This document shows, in pieces, positions 53,202 to 62,506 of a stretch of 64,000 nucleotides of DNA (within the stretch, counting starts at the first letter, position 1; every line of letters starts with the position of its first letter). The position numbers were made by a program, and so were the translations under genes. The DNA is from an uncultured Allomuricauda sp. (GTDB taxonomy: Bacteria > Bacteroidota > Bacteroidia > Flavobacteriales > Flavobacteriaceae), in contig NZ_CANMUU010000001.1 in NCBI RefSeq assembly GCF_947501165.1, positions 496,001-560,000 of the forward strand, in the 5' to 3' direction. Below the pieces are notes generated by a model. That model saw only the letters and a program-made list of their open reading frames with translations, did not search any database and was not told where the DNA came from.

Positions 53202-54536
53202 CTAAATAAATCTTTTAATGATATTCCAGATGTCATTCCCAAAAATGACAGCCATAAGTCCCATTAAGATAATAAACCCTACTATTTGCCCACGTTCCAA
53301 AACCTTTTGGCTAGGTGGCCTACCACTAATCATTTCATAAAGTAAGAACATGACGTGACCTCCATCTAAAGCAGGGATGGGCAACAAGTTCACAAAAGCC
53401 AACCAAACTGAGAACATAGCTAAAAAGCTCCAAAAGAATCCCCAATTCCAAGTTGTGGGCATAAGTTCCACAATACCTATAGGTCCTTTGACCTGTTTAT
53501 ATCCTTGTATGATAGGATTAAAAATCAATTTAAACTGTTTAACCTGTCTTACAAGAACATCTATAGTCTCAATAAACCCTCTTGGAATCGCTGAAAGAAA
53601 AGTGAACTCTTTTGTGATGGCAAGTTCACGCTCAGCTAAAGATGCGTTGTGTAAAATTCCAAGTGGCAAGCTGTCTGGCACAACTGTATTAAGGCTCATG
53701 GCTCTTCCATCCCTTTCAATATCTAATATTAGGTTTTTTCCCCTATTAGCCTGAATTTGTGAAGTCACCTCATCCCAGAATTGTAGTTTGTTACCATTGA
53801 TTTTCACCAATCTATCCCCAACTTGAATTCCATATTTTTTGGCATTGGAGCTATCTGCTACGTATCCTATCACCAAAGAGGTATGTCTGGGAATTATAAA
53901 TTGCCTCCCCCTACTTTCCAAGGCTGCTTTCTTGCCTTCATCACTAAGAACTATCAGTCTTTCCTCTCCATCCCTAAGTACCTTGATTTGGTCACCAAAT
54001 AAAATATCCATGGAAAGATACCTATCTAATTTCTCAACGGGCTTTCCATCAACCTCCAATATCTTATCGCCCGTTCGCAAACCAATTTTTTCACTGACCG
54101 GGTCCACATGTAGACCATGTTCAATCTTGTTTACCGGAATATAGGTTTCTCCATTGTTGAAAAACATAAAGGTGTAAATCACCCATGCCAAAAGAAAGTT
54201 TACTGTTACCCCGCCAAGCATGATGATTAACCTTTGCCAAGCTGGCTTGCTACGAAACTCCCAGGGTTTGGGCTCCTCTTTCATCTGGTCGGTATCCATA
54301 CTCTCATCAATCATCCCGGCAATCTTCACATAACCCCCCAAAGGAAGCCACCCAATACCATAGACCGTTTCTCCTATTTTCTTTTTGAAAAGTGAAAACT
54401 TCACATCAAAAAACAAGTAGAATTTTTCAACCTTAGTCTTAAAGTATTTGGCAGGAAGAAAATGCCCTAGCTCGTGTAAAATCACCAAAACGGAGATAAT
54501 TACCACGAACATTACTATCTGTATAAAAAGACCCAT
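53202..54536 (-). CDS. rseP: site-2 protease RseP
   Basis: 444 residues. The zinc site HELGH lies in VLVILHELGHFLPAKYF (about residue 21), PDZ domains fill the periplasmic loop (about 135-290; GLRTGDKILEVDGKPVEKLD and YGIQVGDRLVKINGNKLQFW), and the second metal motif LLPIPALDGGHVMF is in the last third. It cuts anti-sigma factors and leftover signal peptides in the membrane. It has a consensus promoter at 54563-54592. Confidence 0.95.
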   Translation of the reverse strand: MGLFIQIVMFVVIISVLVILHELGHFLPAKYFKTKVEKFYLFFDVKFSLFKKKIGETVYGIGWLPLGGYVKIAGMIDESMDTDQMKEEPKPWEFRSKPAWQRLIIMLGGVTVNFLLAWVIYTFMFFNNGETYIPVNKIEHGLHVDPVSEKIGLRTGDKILEVDGKPVEKLDRYLSMDILFGDQIKVLRDGEERLIVLSDEGKKAALESRGRQFIIPRHTSLVIGYVADSSNAKKYGIQVGDRLVKINGNKLQFWDEVTSQIQANRGKNLILDIERDGRAMSLNTVVPDSLPLGILHNASLAERELAITKEFTFLSAIPRGFIETIDVLVRQVKQFKLIFNPIIQGYKQVKGPIGIVELMPTTWNWGFFWSFLAMFSVWLAFVNLLPIPALDGGHVMFLLYEMISGRPPSQKVLERGQIVGFIILMGLMAVIFGNDIWNIIKRFI

Positions 54537-54562
54537 TCAATCTAAATCTAACAATAAGCCCA

Positions 54563-54592
54563 CAAAAGTAAGGTTTTAGCCCTTTTCACAAA
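54563..54592 (-). promoter_or_regulatory. consensus Bacteroidota promoter of rseP
   Basis: On the minus strand TTTG (54592-54589), 18-nt spacer, then TACTTTTG (54570-54563), 26 nt before the rseP ATG. It fits the TTTG/TAnnTTTG consensus in sequence and spacing. Confidence 0.7.
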
Positions 54593-54651
54593 AGATCATT
54601 TTAATCATAAATGCATTTAAGAAAGTTTTAGCACCTAAAAGATCTTTTTGT

Positions 54652-54683
54652 TTTGAGGATTTCCAGCCTCGGCCGTAATTTTG
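54652..54683 (+). promoter_or_regulatory. consensus Bacteroidota promoter of the SCO1 gene
   Basis: TTTG (54652-54655), 20-nt spacer, TAATTTTG (54676-54683). The -7 box ends four bases before the ATG at 54688, so the expected transcription start falls on or next to the start codon; the mRNA may be leaderless. Confidence 0.65.
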
Positions 54684-54687
54684 CAAC

Positions 54688-55362
54688 ATGGGTTCTTTCT
54701 TTGCAAAATACAAGTTTTTTGGAGCGGTACTTTTGGGTTTGTCGGCCGTAATTGTTTACCTTTTTTACAATGCGCTTCAGCCAGAACAAAAACTACCTGT
54801 TTATCAGCCTTCTATGGTAAGTCAAGAACTGGTGGACAGCACACTACACTACAAAAAAAAATATCATACCATTGCAGATTTTGAGCTGACCAATCAAAAT
54901 GGTGAGTCCATCACCCAAGAAGACTATGCGAATAAAATATATGTTGCTGATTTCTTCTTTACCACTTGCCCCACCATATGCCCTATCATGACTAAAAATA
55001 TGGCCCAGATACAAGGGTCTATTTTAGAAGATTCGGATGTTCTTTTACTCTCGCACTCCGTTACCCCTGATATTGATTCGGTAGCACAGCTTAAAAAATA
55101 TGCTTTGGAAAAGGGAGTGGTGGACAGTAAATGGAACTTAGTCACAGGCGATAAAAAACAAATCTATGAATTGGCCAGAAAGTCATATTTGGCTGTCAAA
55201 ACAGATGGGGATGGGGGACCTTATGATATGATTCATACCGAAAATTTTATTCTGGTGGATAAGGAACGAAGAATACGTGGATTTTATGATGGAACAAACT
55301 CAGAGGACATCGAAAAGCTTTTGGAAGACCTAAAAATTTTACAGGCCAGTTATACAGAATGA
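54688..55362 (+). CDS. SCO1/SenC-family copper chaperone or thiol reductase
   Basis: 224 residues. One N-terminal membrane anchor (FFGAVLLGLSAVIVYLFYNA), then a thioredoxin-like fold with the Cu-binding motif TTCPTICPIM (CxxxC, about residue 92) and the distal His in DMIHTENFILVDK. SCO proteins deliver copper to cytochrome c oxidase CuA or handle its thiols, outside the inner membrane. It precedes feoAB but has its own promoter. Confidence 0.92.
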   Translation: MGSFFAKYKFFGAVLLGLSAVIVYLFYNALQPEQKLPVYQPSMVSQELVDSTLHYKKKYHTIADFELTNQNGESITQEDYANKIYVADFFFTTCPTICPIMTKNMAQIQGSILEDSDVLLLSHSVTPDIDSVAQLKKYALEKGVVDSKWNLVTGDKKQIYELARKSYLAVKTDGDGGPYDMIHTENFILVDKERRIRGFYDGTNSEDIEKLLEDLKILQASYTE

Positions 55363-55394
55363 TTGGACCATCAAGGTTTTCTATTCTTTTTAAT

Positions 55395-55425
55395 CCTTCC
55401 TTCCTTCCTTTTTTCTTTACTTTTG
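55395..55425 (+). promoter_or_regulatory. -7 box of feoA with upstream CCTT tandem repeat
   Basis: TACTTTTG (55418-55425) fits the -7 consensus and lies 30 nt before the feoA start. Seven bases upstream of it, CCTT is repeated four times in tandem (55395-55410), within the promoter spacer. No clear -33 TTTG is seen. Confidence 0.5.
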
Positions 55426-55455
55426 CCTAACTTAAAATGAATCTAAATAATATTA

Positions 55456-55698
55456 GTGGCTACAGTTGCTGATCTCAAACACGGACAGAAGGGTATTATC
55501 ATTGATTTTGATGATAACGTACTACCTATTAAACTCATGGAATTGGGTTGTCTTCCCGGAAATGAAGTTGAACTGGTTCAGGTAGCTCCGCTTAAAGATC
55601 CTATCTACATCAATGTGAGTGGAACCCATATTGCCATACGGCGGATTTTGGCCAAACAAATTCCGGTGGATATCATAGACAATTCCTCTTCCTTATGA
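55456..55698 (+). CDS. feoA: FeoA, ferrous iron transport accessory protein
   Basis: 80 residues from a GTG start. SH3-like FeoA domain: LKHGQKGIIIDFDDNVLPIK, LMELGCLPGNEVELVQVAPL and GTHIAIRRILAKQI. It supports FeoB in the cytoplasm. The end overlaps the feoB start by 4 nt (ATGA). Confidence 0.94.
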   Translation: MATVADLKHGQKGIIIDFDDNVLPIKLMELGCLPGNEVELVQVAPLKDPIYINVSGTHIAIRRILAKQIPVDIIDNSSSL

Positions 55699-57932
55699 GT
55701 AAAAGTATCAATGTAGCCCTAATTGGTAATCCCAATACTGGAAAGACATCCATTTTCAATCAGCTTACCGGTCTTAAGCAAAAAGTAGGGAATTACCCGG
55801 GCATTACTGTTGAGAAAAAGCAAGGGATTTGCAAATTGCCGAGAGGTGTCAAAGCACATATTTTGGATCTTCCTGGAACTTATAGCCTCAATACCACATC
55901 TTTAGATGAAAGTGTAGTAGTTGAGGTTCTTTTGAATAAAAATGACAAAGATTATCCCGATGTGGCCGTGGTCATTACGGATGTAGAAAACCTAAAGCGG
56001 AATCTTTTGTTGTTTACCCAAATAAAAGACCTTCGTATACCCACTATTCTGATCATCAATATGGCGGACCGAATGTCCAGAAAGGGAATTTCCCTGGACA
56101 TTGAGGCCATGGAAAAAAAGTTGGACACGAAAATTGCGCTGGTCAGCACTAGAAAAGGCAATAGTGTTGGTTATATTAAAGAGTTGATAGCCAACTACAA
56201 AGACTTATCGTCGGAACCCAATTTGGATACTTCCAGAATATCTCCAGAATATTTTGAACGGTTGAAGCAGGCTTTCCCAAAAGAAGATATATACAAGCTT
56301 TGGTTGGTAATTACCCAAGACGTCAACTTCATGCCCATCGAAAAGAAACGCATTCAAGATGCGACATCCTTTTCTACTAAATCTAAGGACGAGCTTAAAA
56401 AACTCCAACATCGAGAAACCGTACTTCGCTATCAGTTTATCAATGCCACCTTAAAAGACACCTACAAAATAGATTTGCAGGCTGCCACTGGTTTAAGAGC
56501 TAATTTGGATAAGATTCTGACCCATAAAATATTTGGGTATGTTATTTTCTTTTTGATTTTATTGCTGATTTTCCAAGCGATTTTTGAATGGAGCACCTAT
56601 CCCAGTGATTTTATTGACGAACAGTTTTCTTTAGTGAGTGATTGGATAAAAAATACACTCCCTTCAGGAATCTTAACAGACCTATTAGCAGAGGGGGTTA
56701 TTGCGGGAATTGGAGGTATTGCCGTTTTTATACCCCAGATTGCCTTCTTGTTCCTATTTATCTCGCTCTTGGAAGAGAGTGGTTACATGAGCCGCGTGGT
56801 ATTTTTAATGGATAGATTAATGCGCCCCTTCGGTTTGAGCGGAAAGAGTGTAGTTCCTTTGATATCTGGAACAGCCTGTGCTATTCCAGCAGTAATGGCC
56901 ACCCGAACCATTGAAAGCTGGAAGGAACGTCTCATAACTATTTTGGTTACACCTTTTACCACCTGTTCGGCCAGGTTACCTGTCTATTTAATACTTATCG
57001 CCTTGGTAATCCCTGAGGGAAGTTTCTTAGGACTAAGTTATCAGGCACTTACCCTGATGTTACTCTATCTTCTGGGGTTTGGCATGGCCATCTTTTCGGC
57101 GATGGTTTTGAACAGGATTTTGAAAATAAAAAGCCGTACCCTCTTTATTGCAGAAATGCCTACGTATCGTTTACCTCTTATAAAAAATGTAGGATATACG
57201 GTTTTGGAAAAGACCAAAAGTTTTGTAGTTGGTGCAGGTAAAATCATTTTGGCCATTGCCATCATTCTTTGGTTCTTGGGTTCAAATGGCTATTCTGATA
57301 ATTTTAAAAACGCTGAAACCATTGTTGAAGAACGAATCGAAAAACAAGGGCTCTCACCATACAGCAAAAACTATATCAAAAATAATATTGATTTATATAT
57401 AAAGAGTACCCCACTGAGCATTACTGGTGGTGAAAAAGCCATGGGCATTGGTGCTATTCAAGATTCTGTTCAGGTCATGACCAAAATCCTTACCGAAAGT
57501 GCCATGCAACAGGAAGTGGCCAGCTATCGGCTTGAGCATTCCTATATGGGATACGCAGGTAAAGCGATTGAACCTTTGGTAAAACCTTTGGGCTACGATT
57601 GGAAAATTGGAATCGCGGTATTGACCTCTTTTGCAGCTCGTGAGGTTTTTGTGGGCACTTTGGCCACCATTTATAGCGTAGGGAGTGATCAAGAAGACAC
57701 CATTAAAAACAGAATGGCGGCAGAACTGGATGAATCTGGAAAGAAACCTTTGTTCAATTTGGCATCCGGTATTTCGCTGATGCTTTTTTATGCCTTTGCC
57801 ATGCAATGTATGAGCACACTTGCTGTAGTTAAAAAAGAAACCAATTCTTGGAAATGGCCCCTACTCCAGCTCTTGTTTATGAGCGCTTTTGCGTACCTTG
57901 TAGCTTTAACGGCCTTCCAACTTTTAAAATAA
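55695..57932 (+). CDS. feoB: FeoB, ferrous iron transporter
   Basis: 745 residues. N-terminal G domain: G1 GNPNTGKTS, G2/G3 around GITVEKKQGI and DLPGTYSL, G4 INMAD. Gate motifs of the membrane part are GTACAIPAVMATR and TTCSARLPVYL. It takes up Fe(II) across the inner membrane. Second gene of feoA-feoB and the small Cys-rich peptide. Confidence 0.96.
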   Translation: MSKSINVALIGNPNTGKTSIFNQLTGLKQKVGNYPGITVEKKQGICKLPRGVKAHILDLPGTYSLNTTSLDESVVVEVLLNKNDKDYPDVAVVITDVENLKRNLLLFTQIKDLRIPTILIINMADRMSRKGISLDIEAMEKKLDTKIALVSTRKGNSVGYIKELIANYKDLSSEPNLDTSRISPEYFERLKQAFPKEDIYKLWLVITQDVNFMPIEKKRIQDATSFSTKSKDELKKLQHRETVLRYQFINATLKDTYKIDLQAATGLRANLDKILTHKIFGYVIFFLILLLIFQAIFEWSTYPSDFIDEQFSLVSDWIKNTLPSGILTDLLAEGVIAGIGGIAVFIPQIAFLFLFISLLEESGYMSRVVFLMDRLMRPFGLSGKSVVPLISGTACAIPAVMATRTIESWKERLITILVTPFTTCSARLPVYLILIALVIPEGSFLGLSYQALTLMLLYLLGFGMAIFSAMVLNRILKIKSRTLFIAEMPTYRLPLIKNVGYTVLEKTKSFVVGAGKIILAIAIILWFLGSNGYSDNFKNAETIVEERIEKQGLSPYSKNYIKNNIDLYIKSTPLSITGGEKAMGIGAIQDSVQVMTKILTESAMQQEVASYRLEHSYMGYAGKAIEPLVKPLGYDWKIGIAVLTSFAAREVFVGTLATIYSVGSDQEDTIKNRMAAELDESGKKPLFNLASGISLMLFYAFAMQCMSTLAVVKKETNSWKWPLLQLLFMSAFAYLVALTAFQLLK

Positions 57933-57933
57933 T

Positions 57934-58080
57934 ATGGAGTTGCTTCAAGACATATTGGCCTATTCAATTCTTGCCATAGCCGTGGGGTATTTGGTGTGGA
58001 AATTTTTTCTGCCCAAGTCATTGCTACGCTCCAAAAGTTCTGGTTCAAAGTCTTGTGGACAGGACGACTGCGGTTGTTAA
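57934..58080 (+). CDS. FeoB-associated Cys-rich membrane protein (48 aa)
   Basis: ATG 57934, one base after the feoB stop. A single membrane helix (DILAYSILAIAVGYLVWKFF), then a cysteine-rich tail ending SKSCGQDDCGC. This is the familiar small protein found after feoB in many bacteria; the tail cysteines may bind iron or help assemble FeoB. Too short for most gene finders. Confidence 0.88.
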   Translation: MELLQDILAYSILAIAVGYLVWKFFLPKSLLRSKSSGSKSCGQDDCGC

Positions 58081-58189
58081 TGTTTCATCATTACCTAAAT
58101 TGTATTACATTTTGGTTATGAAAAAGAGTGTCTTTTTTGTAACCCTTTTGTGATTCTTGGCTATATAAGGTAAACCAAACCTTTAAAAA

Positions 58190-59587
58190 ATGAAACATAA
58201 AGCAAGCTGCCTTATTCTAGGCTTAGTAACCCTTTTAGCCTGCCAAGAGCAAAAAAATGAGAATCAACCCAAAGTCCTAAAATCCAATCAAAATCAAGTT
58301 AATTGTAAAATTGGCAATAATACCAATCGGATTTGGGGAGTTGACCCCAGTCTAAACCCAGATAGAATGCATGTGGACACCAAAAATGGAAATCCAACCA
58401 AAGTGGTGTTCACCTCAGACATTGACACAGCTGTTTTTCATATCAGATTACATGACACCATCAACTTTCAGATAAATGTTCTTGGAATGGAACCAGCCGC
58501 TACACAGCTTGTGGGTGTACCAAGAAATGTAACATTCAGTCAAGAATACATAAAAGCGAACAGAGGAAAGCTGAGAGTGGAAATTCCCGAAGTTCACGAG
58601 TTGGCCAAAATCATGGTAGCCATCTCGGATGTTGGTAGGATTGATAGTAACATGACCCAGATGAATACTCCCTATCATAAAGAAGTTGTGGAATACTTTC
58701 AACCTTACAAAGAACATGACGCTATTAAATTGATAAATGAGAATATTTCAGAATTACATGATGAGGATGGTTATTGGTTTTATTATGCATTAAAAATGAA
58801 TGCCTGCGGATATTTTTTCAATGCAAAGAATGAGATAACGGATGATGGGATTATTCACAATATGGGATTTGAAAGCCCCAAAAACCCTTTCATTGAAAAC
58901 AAGAAGGTTTTTGAAGATTTTGCAAAAACATCCAACTTCAGGGCATTCTATAAGAATCATCTGCCTTACTATGACAAACTCATAGAAACGTATAAGACTT
59001 TGAACCCTATTGGCCAAATGCAGTACTGGTTAGAAGATAAGTTTGGATTTACCTATGGTAGCTATGCTGTTTATTTCTCCCCGCTATCCGGTGGAGCACA
59101 TAGCGCCCAGAAGTTTGAAGACAACGGGTTTAAGTTATCAGCCATGTTTGTTATGCCATCCAGCAGGAATCCTGAGTATTCGGATGCAATCAACGAAATG
59201 AGATCGTCCCGAGTAGTTTTCACCGAGATTGACCACAATTTTGTCAATCCCGTTTCAGACGCAATGGTTGATGAAATAGACATGGCTTTTCAGGATTTGG
59301 ATAAATGGGTAAAACGCGATAAGTTCAATAGAAACTATAAAAACAGATATGCCGTTTTTAATGAATACATGACTTGGGGTGTATTCTCCCTGTATTGTAT
59401 GGATTTTTTCACCGAAGATGAAGTGTCTGAATTTCTTGAGATTATGGAGTTCCAAATGGAAACCTCAAGAGGTTTTATACGTTTTAAGGAGTTTAATCGC
59501 CAACTAATGTCACTTTACAAAGAAAATCCGGCAATTTCCATGAACCAGCTCTATATTGAAATACTAAAATGGAGTGAGAAACAATAG
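58190..59587 (+). CDS. DUF4932-like lipoprotein, possibly metalloprotease-related
   Basis: 465 residues; lipobox LLAC (Cys 18). Residues about 200-460 match what I recall of DUF4932: YWLEDKFGFTYGSYAVYFSP, VVFTEIDHNFVNPVSDAM and FNEYMTWGVFSLYC. In many relatives the segment corresponding to FTEIDHNFVNP reads HExxHxFVNP; here the first His is Thr, so zinc-peptidase activity is doubtful. It is a stand-alone gene ahead of the ECF sigma operon. Confidence 0.65.
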   Translation: MKHKASCLILGLVTLLACQEQKNENQPKVLKSNQNQVNCKIGNNTNRIWGVDPSLNPDRMHVDTKNGNPTKVVFTSDIDTAVFHIRLHDTINFQINVLGMEPAATQLVGVPRNVTFSQEYIKANRGKLRVEIPEVHELAKIMVAISDVGRIDSNMTQMNTPYHKEVVEYFQPYKEHDAIKLINENISELHDEDGYWFYYALKMNACGYFFNAKNEITDDGIIHNMGFESPKNPFIENKKVFEDFAKTSNFRAFYKNHLPYYDKLIETYKTLNPIGQMQYWLEDKFGFTYGSYAVYFSPLSGGAHSAQKFEDNGFKLSAMFVMPSSRNPEYSDAINEMRSSRVVFTEIDHNFVNPVSDAMVDEIDMAFQDLDKWVKRDKFNRNYKNRYAVFNEYMTWGVFSLYCMDFFTEDEVSEFLEIMEFQMETSRGFIRFKEFNRQLMSLYKENPAISMNQLYIEILKWSEKQ

Positions 59588-59690
59588 AAATACTAAACGA
59601 GTAACCCTAATTTTCATTTTTTTTATCGCCTATTGTAACCTTTTCTTTTTTTCTGACTATACAGAGTAGAAGACAAACAAAACACAACTT

Positions 59691-60215
59691 TTGGAAACCT
59701 GGACAGACGAAACAATAATGCAAAAAGTAGCCAAGGGAAACCTGGATTTGTTAAAGCTACTTTTTGATAGACACCACAAACATGTCTATAACTTTTTGTA
59801 CAAAATGTCTGGTGACCGAATGTTGAGCGAAGATCTTACACAGGATGTTTTTTACAAGGTGATAAAGTATCGAGGTACTTATAAAAACGGTTCGTTTGTT
59901 TCTTGGTTATTTACCATTGCCAGAAACAGTTTAAAGACACACTTCACCAGAAATCAGCGCAATCATGATGATATAGAAGTGTTGGAGTACAAACCTGTGG
60001 AGTCGGAAAACTTGATACATGAAGATTATTCGCACTTACAAAGTGTTTTGAACAAATTGGACCCTTCAGATAGGGAATTGATTATCCTGAATCGTTTCAA
60101 GGAAATCAAATATGAGGAACTGGCAGAAATCGTAGGGAGTACCCCAGGTGCGGTAAAGACCAGAGTGTGTAGAGTATTGAAAAAAGTAAAACAAATGTAT
60201 TTGGAAACCATATAG
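59691..60215 (+). CDS. ECF-type RNA polymerase sigma factor
   Basis: 174 residues from TTG 59691 (ATG 59718 would cut nine residues from region 2). Region 2 shows LFDRHHKHVYNFLYKMSGDR and LTQDVFYKVIKYRGTYKNGS; region 4 EIKYEELAEIVGSTPGAVKT. First gene of a four-gene operon with anti-sigma and two DUF4097 proteins, so it probably activates that operon. Confidence 0.93.
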   Translation: METWTDETIMQKVAKGNLDLLKLLFDRHHKHVYNFLYKMSGDRMLSEDLTQDVFYKVIKYRGTYKNGSFVSWLFTIARNSLKTHFTRNQRNHDDIEVLEYKPVESENLIHEDYSHLQSVLNKLDPSDRELIILNRFKEIKYEELAEIVGSTPGAVKTRVCRVLKKVKQMYLETI

Positions 60216-60217
60216 TC

Positions 60218-61009
60218 ATGAAAAAAGACCGTATTGATGAGTTGTTGCCGGAGTATCTGGACAATACCATTTCTGAAAAAGATAGAGTTGAATTGGAGGC
60301 TCATTTGGCCCAATCAGAAGATGCAAGAAAAGAACTGGAAGAAATGAAGGCGCTTTTTGAAGCTTTCGAAAAAGAGGATATAACAGTTCCTTCAAATAGT
60401 CTGCGAATGCAGTTTGAAGAAGCTTTGGAAGCTGAAAAAAGTAAGTCTGCCAAGGTGATTCCTTTAGAATCCAAAAAGAAAAAGTCGTCTTGGGCATCCA
60501 ATGTGCTTAAAATTGCAGCCAGTATAGCACTTCTGGTAACCTCGTTCCAAATAGGAAGTCTTTTTCAACAAAAAAAGACGGATGGCAGTATTGCTTCCCT
60601 AGAAAGCGAAACCTTGCAGATGAAGCAGACCGTAATGCTTTCCTTAATGGAAAATCAATCGGCCAGTAAGCGTATCCAAGGCGTAAATTACATTGAAGAA
60701 ATACCAAATCCGGATGATGCCGTGGTCGATGCTTTGGCCAAACGTATGCTGAATGATGAAAATGATAATGTTAGATTGACAGCTTTCGAAGCACTTTCTA
60801 GATTCTCTTCCTCTGAGAAGGTTAAGGAAGTATTCATTGAGGCCTTGAGCAAGGAAAAGAATCCCAGCATACAAATTGTTATCATTCAAGTGTTGGTGCA
60901 GATGCAGGAAAAGGAAGCCATTGGCCCCATGCAGCGATTACTTGAGCAGGAGGACACACAACCTTTCATCAAAGAACAGATTAAGACAGGATTACCAAAA
61001 ATTATATAA
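60218..61009 (+). CDS. anti-sigma factor with zinc-finger-like N-terminus and HEAT repeats
   Basis: 263 residues. The N-terminus (LLPEYLDNTISEKDRVELEA) is the anti-sigma domain pattern without the usual His-Cys zinc ligands. A membrane helix (VLKIAASIALLVTSFQIGSL, about 93-113) follows. The outer part (about 165-263) has HEAT repeats: VVDALAKRMLNDENDNVRLT and SSEKVKEVFIEALSKEKNPS. The periplasmic HEAT part probably senses a protein partner. Starts 2 nt after the sigma stop. Confidence 0.88.
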   Translation: MKKDRIDELLPEYLDNTISEKDRVELEAHLAQSEDARKELEEMKALFEAFEKEDITVPSNSLRMQFEEALEAEKSKSAKVIPLESKKKKSSWASNVLKIAASIALLVTSFQIGSLFQQKKTDGSIASLESETLQMKQTVMLSLMENQSASKRIQGVNYIEEIPNPDDAVVDALAKRMLNDENDNVRLTAFEALSRFSSSEKVKEVFIEALSKEKNPSIQIVIIQVLVQMQEKEAIGPMQRLLEQEDTQPFIKEQIKTGLPKII

Positions 61010-61028
61010 ACATCAAAAAACGAAAATC

Positions 61029-61781
61029 ATGAAAAATTCAATTATTCTTTTAGCGGCGTGTTTGATGGCCAGTTTCGGTCAGGCGCAGGACGGTTACACC
61101 AAATCCTTAAGTGGTGTGGAGTGGGTAAAAATCGAATCCAAAGCTGACATTATAGTCAGAACCCACAGTAAAAATGAGCTTTTAATCAAGGCCAATAACA
61201 GCTCGGAAGTTTCAGAAAGAGCTAAAGGACTTAGACTGGTCGGAGAAGGTGGAGAAGATAACACTGATGTTGGTTTTTATGTGGTGCAGGATGGCAACAC
61301 TCTTCTTGTAAAAAATCTCAGGAAAAATGAAACTGCACGAATCTTTCTTCCCAAAGACCAAAACGTTTCGGTAAAAAGCACATGGAACGGAGATATTGAT
61401 GTAGACGGTTTTTCTGGAGAGGTTGAAGCGAATGCTCGTCTAAATGGAAGCGTAGATCTTCGAAATGTGAATGGCCCAGTTACGGCAAATGCTTTGAATG
61501 GTGACATAGACGTCTTTTTCAATACGGTTACCCAAGATTCACCCATTTCAATTTATACCACAAATGGCGCTGTGGATGTGTCGATGCCTTCCGATACTCC
61601 TGCACAACTTTCTATAAGCTCCACAAATGGAGAGATTTATAGCAATTTCGATTTAAAACGCGAAGAAAAGGACGGGTTGAAATCATACTCCAGAAAAAGT
61701 GTAAAAGCTAGTATCAACAATGGAGGAGTGAACATTTCACTCAAGTCTACCAACGGAAACATCTACTTGAGAAAAAAGTAA
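61029..61781 (+). CDS. exported DUF4097-type beta-helix/adhesin-like protein
   Basis: 250 residues from ATG 61029. Signal peptide (IILLAACLMASFGQAQ), then a left-handed or irregular beta-solenoid of repeated NG turns: STWNGDIDVDGF, ARLNGSVDLRNVNG, NALNGDIDVFF, STNGEIYSNF and STNGNIYLRKK. DUF4097 proteins are often cotranscribed with ECF sigma/anti-sigma pairs; biochemical role unknown. 20-nt gap to the next, related gene. Confidence 0.85.
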   Translation: MKNSIILLAACLMASFGQAQDGYTKSLSGVEWVKIESKADIIVRTHSKNELLIKANNSSEVSERAKGLRLVGEGGEDNTDVGFYVVQDGNTLLVKNLRKNETARIFLPKDQNVSVKSTWNGDIDVDGFSGEVEANARLNGSVDLRNVNGPVTANALNGDIDVFFNTVTQDSPISIYTTNGAVDVSMPSDTPAQLSISSTNGEIYSNFDLKREEKDGLKSYSRKSVKASINNGGVNISLKSTNGNIYLRKK

Positions 61782-61801
61782 CAATCAAAAAACGAACAGT
61801 C

Positions 61802-62506
61802 ATGAAAACAAACATCCTCTTCTTGGCCATGACATTATTGGCACTTACCGTAAAAGGTCAGAAAATTATTGAAAAAAATATCAACTATACCGGGCAGACC
61901 ATAAACCTTGATGTAAAGTTTGCATCGGAAATAGAAGTAAAGACCTGGGATAAGTCCACCATATATTTTAAAGCGGACATCCAAACGGACCAAGGAAAGT
62001 TTCTTGATCTTTATTCATTGGATGTGAACGAAAGCAACAGCTATGTTTCTATAACTTCTGATGCAAAACCAGTTTTTAAAGCTTTCCATAAGGAAAGAGA
62101 ACAAAGTGGAAGAAAACGATATTATTATACCGACGATATGTATGAGTTCAACTATGTGCTCTATGTGCCCAAAAATGCCACATTTATGGTAAAAAGTATA
62201 AATGGCAGCCTAAATGCTGAGATTATTAATGGGAATTTTACTGCGGATTTGATTAACGGCGATATTGATATCAAAAAGTACCAAGGGGATATGGAGCTCA
62301 AGACCATCAATGGAGAAATCGATTTGTCCGTAGGAAAATCCAATTTAATGGCGGAAACCGTTCATGGACAAATCTATGCGGATGAGAAAATAGACTTAAA
62401 AGTCACGGACAGACATGTGGGCCAGAAGGTTATGGCTAGTGTTGCTAATGCCACTAACTCACTTCGATTAAACACCGTTAATGGCAATATGTATTTACGA
62501 TTGTAA
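61802..62506 (+). CDS. second DUF4097-type exported protein
   Basis: 234 residues, signal peptide (FLAMTLLALTVKGQ). Repeats KSINGSLNAEIINGNFTADL, INGDIDIKKY, KTINGEIDLSV, HGQIYADEK and VNGNMYLRL make the same NG-turn solenoid as the gene before, so the two arose by duplication. Last gene of the ECF operon; its stop overlaps the convergent DUF423 gene by 12 nt. Confidence 0.85.
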   Translation: MKTNILFLAMTLLALTVKGQKIIEKNINYTGQTINLDVKFASEIEVKTWDKSTIYFKADIQTDQGKFLDLYSLDVNESNSYVSITSDAKPVFKAFHKEREQSGRKRYYYTDDMYEFNYVLYVPKNATFMVKSINGSLNAEIINGNFTADLINGDIDIKKYQGDMELKTINGEIDLSVGKSNLMAETVHGQIYADEKIDLKVTDRHVGQKVMASVANATNSLRLNTVNGNMYLRL

